From an uncultured Bacteroidales bacterium (GTDB lineage: Bacteria > Bacteroidota > Bacteroidia > Bacteroidales > UBA932), in contig ONIQ01000002.1 of NCBI GenBank assembly GCA_900317925.1, positions 1 to 64,000 on the forward strand: a DNA stretch of 64,000 nucleotides, in the 5' to 3' direction. The notes beneath the pieces were generated by a model. It saw nothing but the letters and a program-made list of their open reading frames with translations. It made no database searches and was not told the origin of the DNA. Of this stretch, positions 62,924-64,000 are shown piece by piece (position 1 is the stretch's first letter; the number at the start of each line of letters is the position of its first letter). A program made the position numbers and the translations under genes.

Positions 62924-64000
62924 ATGAAACCCCAGGCCCCCGCCATCCTTCTCCTGACGGTCTTTCTTGCCTTGTCGGCTTTCGGCCAGGAAAGAAGGGC
63001 CGTCATCCGGACCAACCAGCTGGGCTACCTGCCGGGGGCCACGAAAGTGGCCGTCTATCTGGGCCCGGCTCCGGCGCCGGAAGAATTCCAGGTGGTGAAC
63101 GTATTCAGCGGCGAGCCGGTACTCCGGGCGAAAACCGTTCCCACGGGGCCCCTGGGGCAGATGGCGGCCACCGCCCGGCTCGATTTCTCCTCGCTCGTGA
63201 CCCCCGGCTCGTACCGGATCGTCGCGGGCGATGCGTGTTCGGAAAGCTTCCCCATCGGCCCGCAGGTCTATGACGGGGCGGCCGATTTCGTGCTGCATTA
63301 CATGCGTCAGCAGCGCTGCGGCTGGAATCCTTTCCTGCGCGACAGCTGCCACACGAAGGACGCCATCATTGTCTATCATCCCACCAAAAGCGGCCAACAC
63401 CTGGACGTGCGCGGCGGGTGGCACGATGCCTCGGACTGCCTGCAATACACCGCCACCACCGCCAATGCCATCTACCAGATGGCCTATGCCTACGAGCGCA
63501 ACCCGGAGGCTTTTGGCGATGCATACGGCACCGACGGCACCCCCGGGGGCAACGGCATCCCGGACATCGTGGACGAGATCCGCTGGGGCTTGGACTGGCT
63601 GGACCGGATGAACCCGGCTCCGGGCGAGTTTTACAACCAGCTGGCCGATGACCGCGACCACGTGGGCATGCGGCGTCCGCCGGAAGACCAGGCCGATTAC
63701 GGCTGGGGTCGCGGCGGGGCGCGTCCGGTGTATTTCTGCACCGGGAAACCGCAGCAGCGGGGGCGGCACGGGGGCGTGAATGCCACCACCGGCATCGCCA
63801 GTACCGCCGGAAAATTCGCCTCGGCCTTTGGGATCGGAAGCCGCGTACTGGAACCGTTCTACCCGGAACTGGCGGCCCGCATCCGGGCGAAGGCGGCCGA
63901 TGCCTGGGAGACGGGAGAAAAGCATCCGGGCGTATGCCAGACGGTATCGATCGTAAGCCCGTACATCTACGAGGAAGACAACTGGACAGACGACATGGAA
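62924..64000 (+). CDS. Glycoside hydrolase family 9 enzyme (3' end beyond window)
   Basis: The first 359 residues of a secreted cellulase-family enzyme. Signal peptide ends AFGQ (about residue 22). An Ig-like CelD_N domain (about 27-110, RTNQLGYLPGATKVAVYL) precedes the GH9 (alpha/alpha)6 barrel. The DAGD-type catalytic-base motif appears as HDASD (Asp168, Asp171), followed by the family's DEIRWGLDWL. The proton-donor Glu would lie outside the window. Likely substrates are beta-glucans. It starts directly after the mobile-element debris, with no visible TAnnTTTG promoter. Confidence 0.9.
   Translation, partial: MKPQAPAILLLTVFLALSAFGQERRAVIRTNQLGYLPGATKVAVYLGPAPAPEEFQVVNVFSGEPVLRAKTVPTGPLGQMAATARLDFSSLVTPGSYRIVAGDACSESFPIGPQVYDGAADFVLHYMRQQRCGWNPFLRDSCHTKDAIIVYHPTKSGQHLDVRGGWHDASDCLQYTATTANAIYQMAYAYERNPEAFGDAYGTDGTPGGNGIPDIVDEIRWGLDWLDRMNPAPGEFYNQLADDRDHVGMRRPPEDQADYGWGRGGARPVYFCTGKPQQRGRHGGVNATTGIASTAGKFASAFGIGSRVLEPFYPELAARIRAKAADAWETGEKHPGVCQTVSIVSPYIYEEDNWTDDME

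Overview
The window looks like the chromosome of a Bacteroidales bacterium with moderately high GC, probably a gut or rumen anaerobe. The evidence is the promoter grammar (TAnnTTTG -7 boxes, sometimes with TTTG 19-20 bp upstream), many signal-peptide-II lipoproteins, Bacteroidetes-type LptC/LptE/TonB, S46 and C69 peptidases, a GH97 enzyme and B-type succinate dehydrogenase/fumarate reductase subunits. I cannot name a genus.

Layout. 0-9.3 kb: mostly plus-strand transport and metabolism genes: Na/Pi symporter, thioredoxin-fold lipoprotein, galactose mutarotase, thymidylate synthase plus dihydrofolate reductase, and two tandem SNF-family Na+ symporters. A membrane-bound AraC-type regulator faces the other way. 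9.3-23.6 kb: an unbroken minus-strand block: GH97, mutS, a PpiD/SurA-like chaperone, lptC, TPR protein, outer-membrane barrel, coaX and mfd. At 23.54-23.78 kb transcription diverges across a very AT-rich spacer full of DnaA-box-like sequences, and G/C strand bias changes sign around it. I propose this as a replication-origin candidate. 23.8-28.7 kb (plus): ruvB, a secreted Ntn hydrolase, sdhA-sdhB. 28.7-37 kb (minus): polyferredoxin with an HMA-like domain, GH3 lipoprotein, two unknown envelope proteins, hflX, tonB. 37-44 kb: ybeY-mnmG, ruvA, sufS-sufE-DUF59-folK, glyS, second tonB. 45-52 kb: a TPR/HTH membrane regulator, pheS with an upstream small secreted protein, and a C69 dipeptidase overlapping an S46 dipeptidyl-peptidase. 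52-58.3 kb (minus): AAA ATPase behind a large palindromic promoter, a ClpB lacking its N-domain, secG, TPR protein, lptE and a sigma-54 activator. 58.4-64 kb: an OmpA/TPR lipoprotein, tRNA-Ser(GCT), a decayed mobile-element patch with an AlbA_2-type protein, and the start of a GH9 glycosidase cut by the window end.

How the genes fit together. Most of the window is core genome: DNA repair (mutS, mfd, ruvA, ruvB), envelope assembly (lptC, lptE, PpiD, secG, two TonBs), tRNA charging and modification (glyS, pheS, mnmG), folate/dTMP synthesis (thyA, folA, folK) and Fe-S/PLP sulfur mobilisation (sufS/sufE). Secreted peptidases and isolated GH3, GH9 and GH97 enzymes without SusC/D neighbours suggest mixed peptide and polysaccharide feeding. 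The clearly accessory part is about 60.2-62.9 kb. I see no CRISPR array, prophage, rRNA operon or complete insertion sequence.
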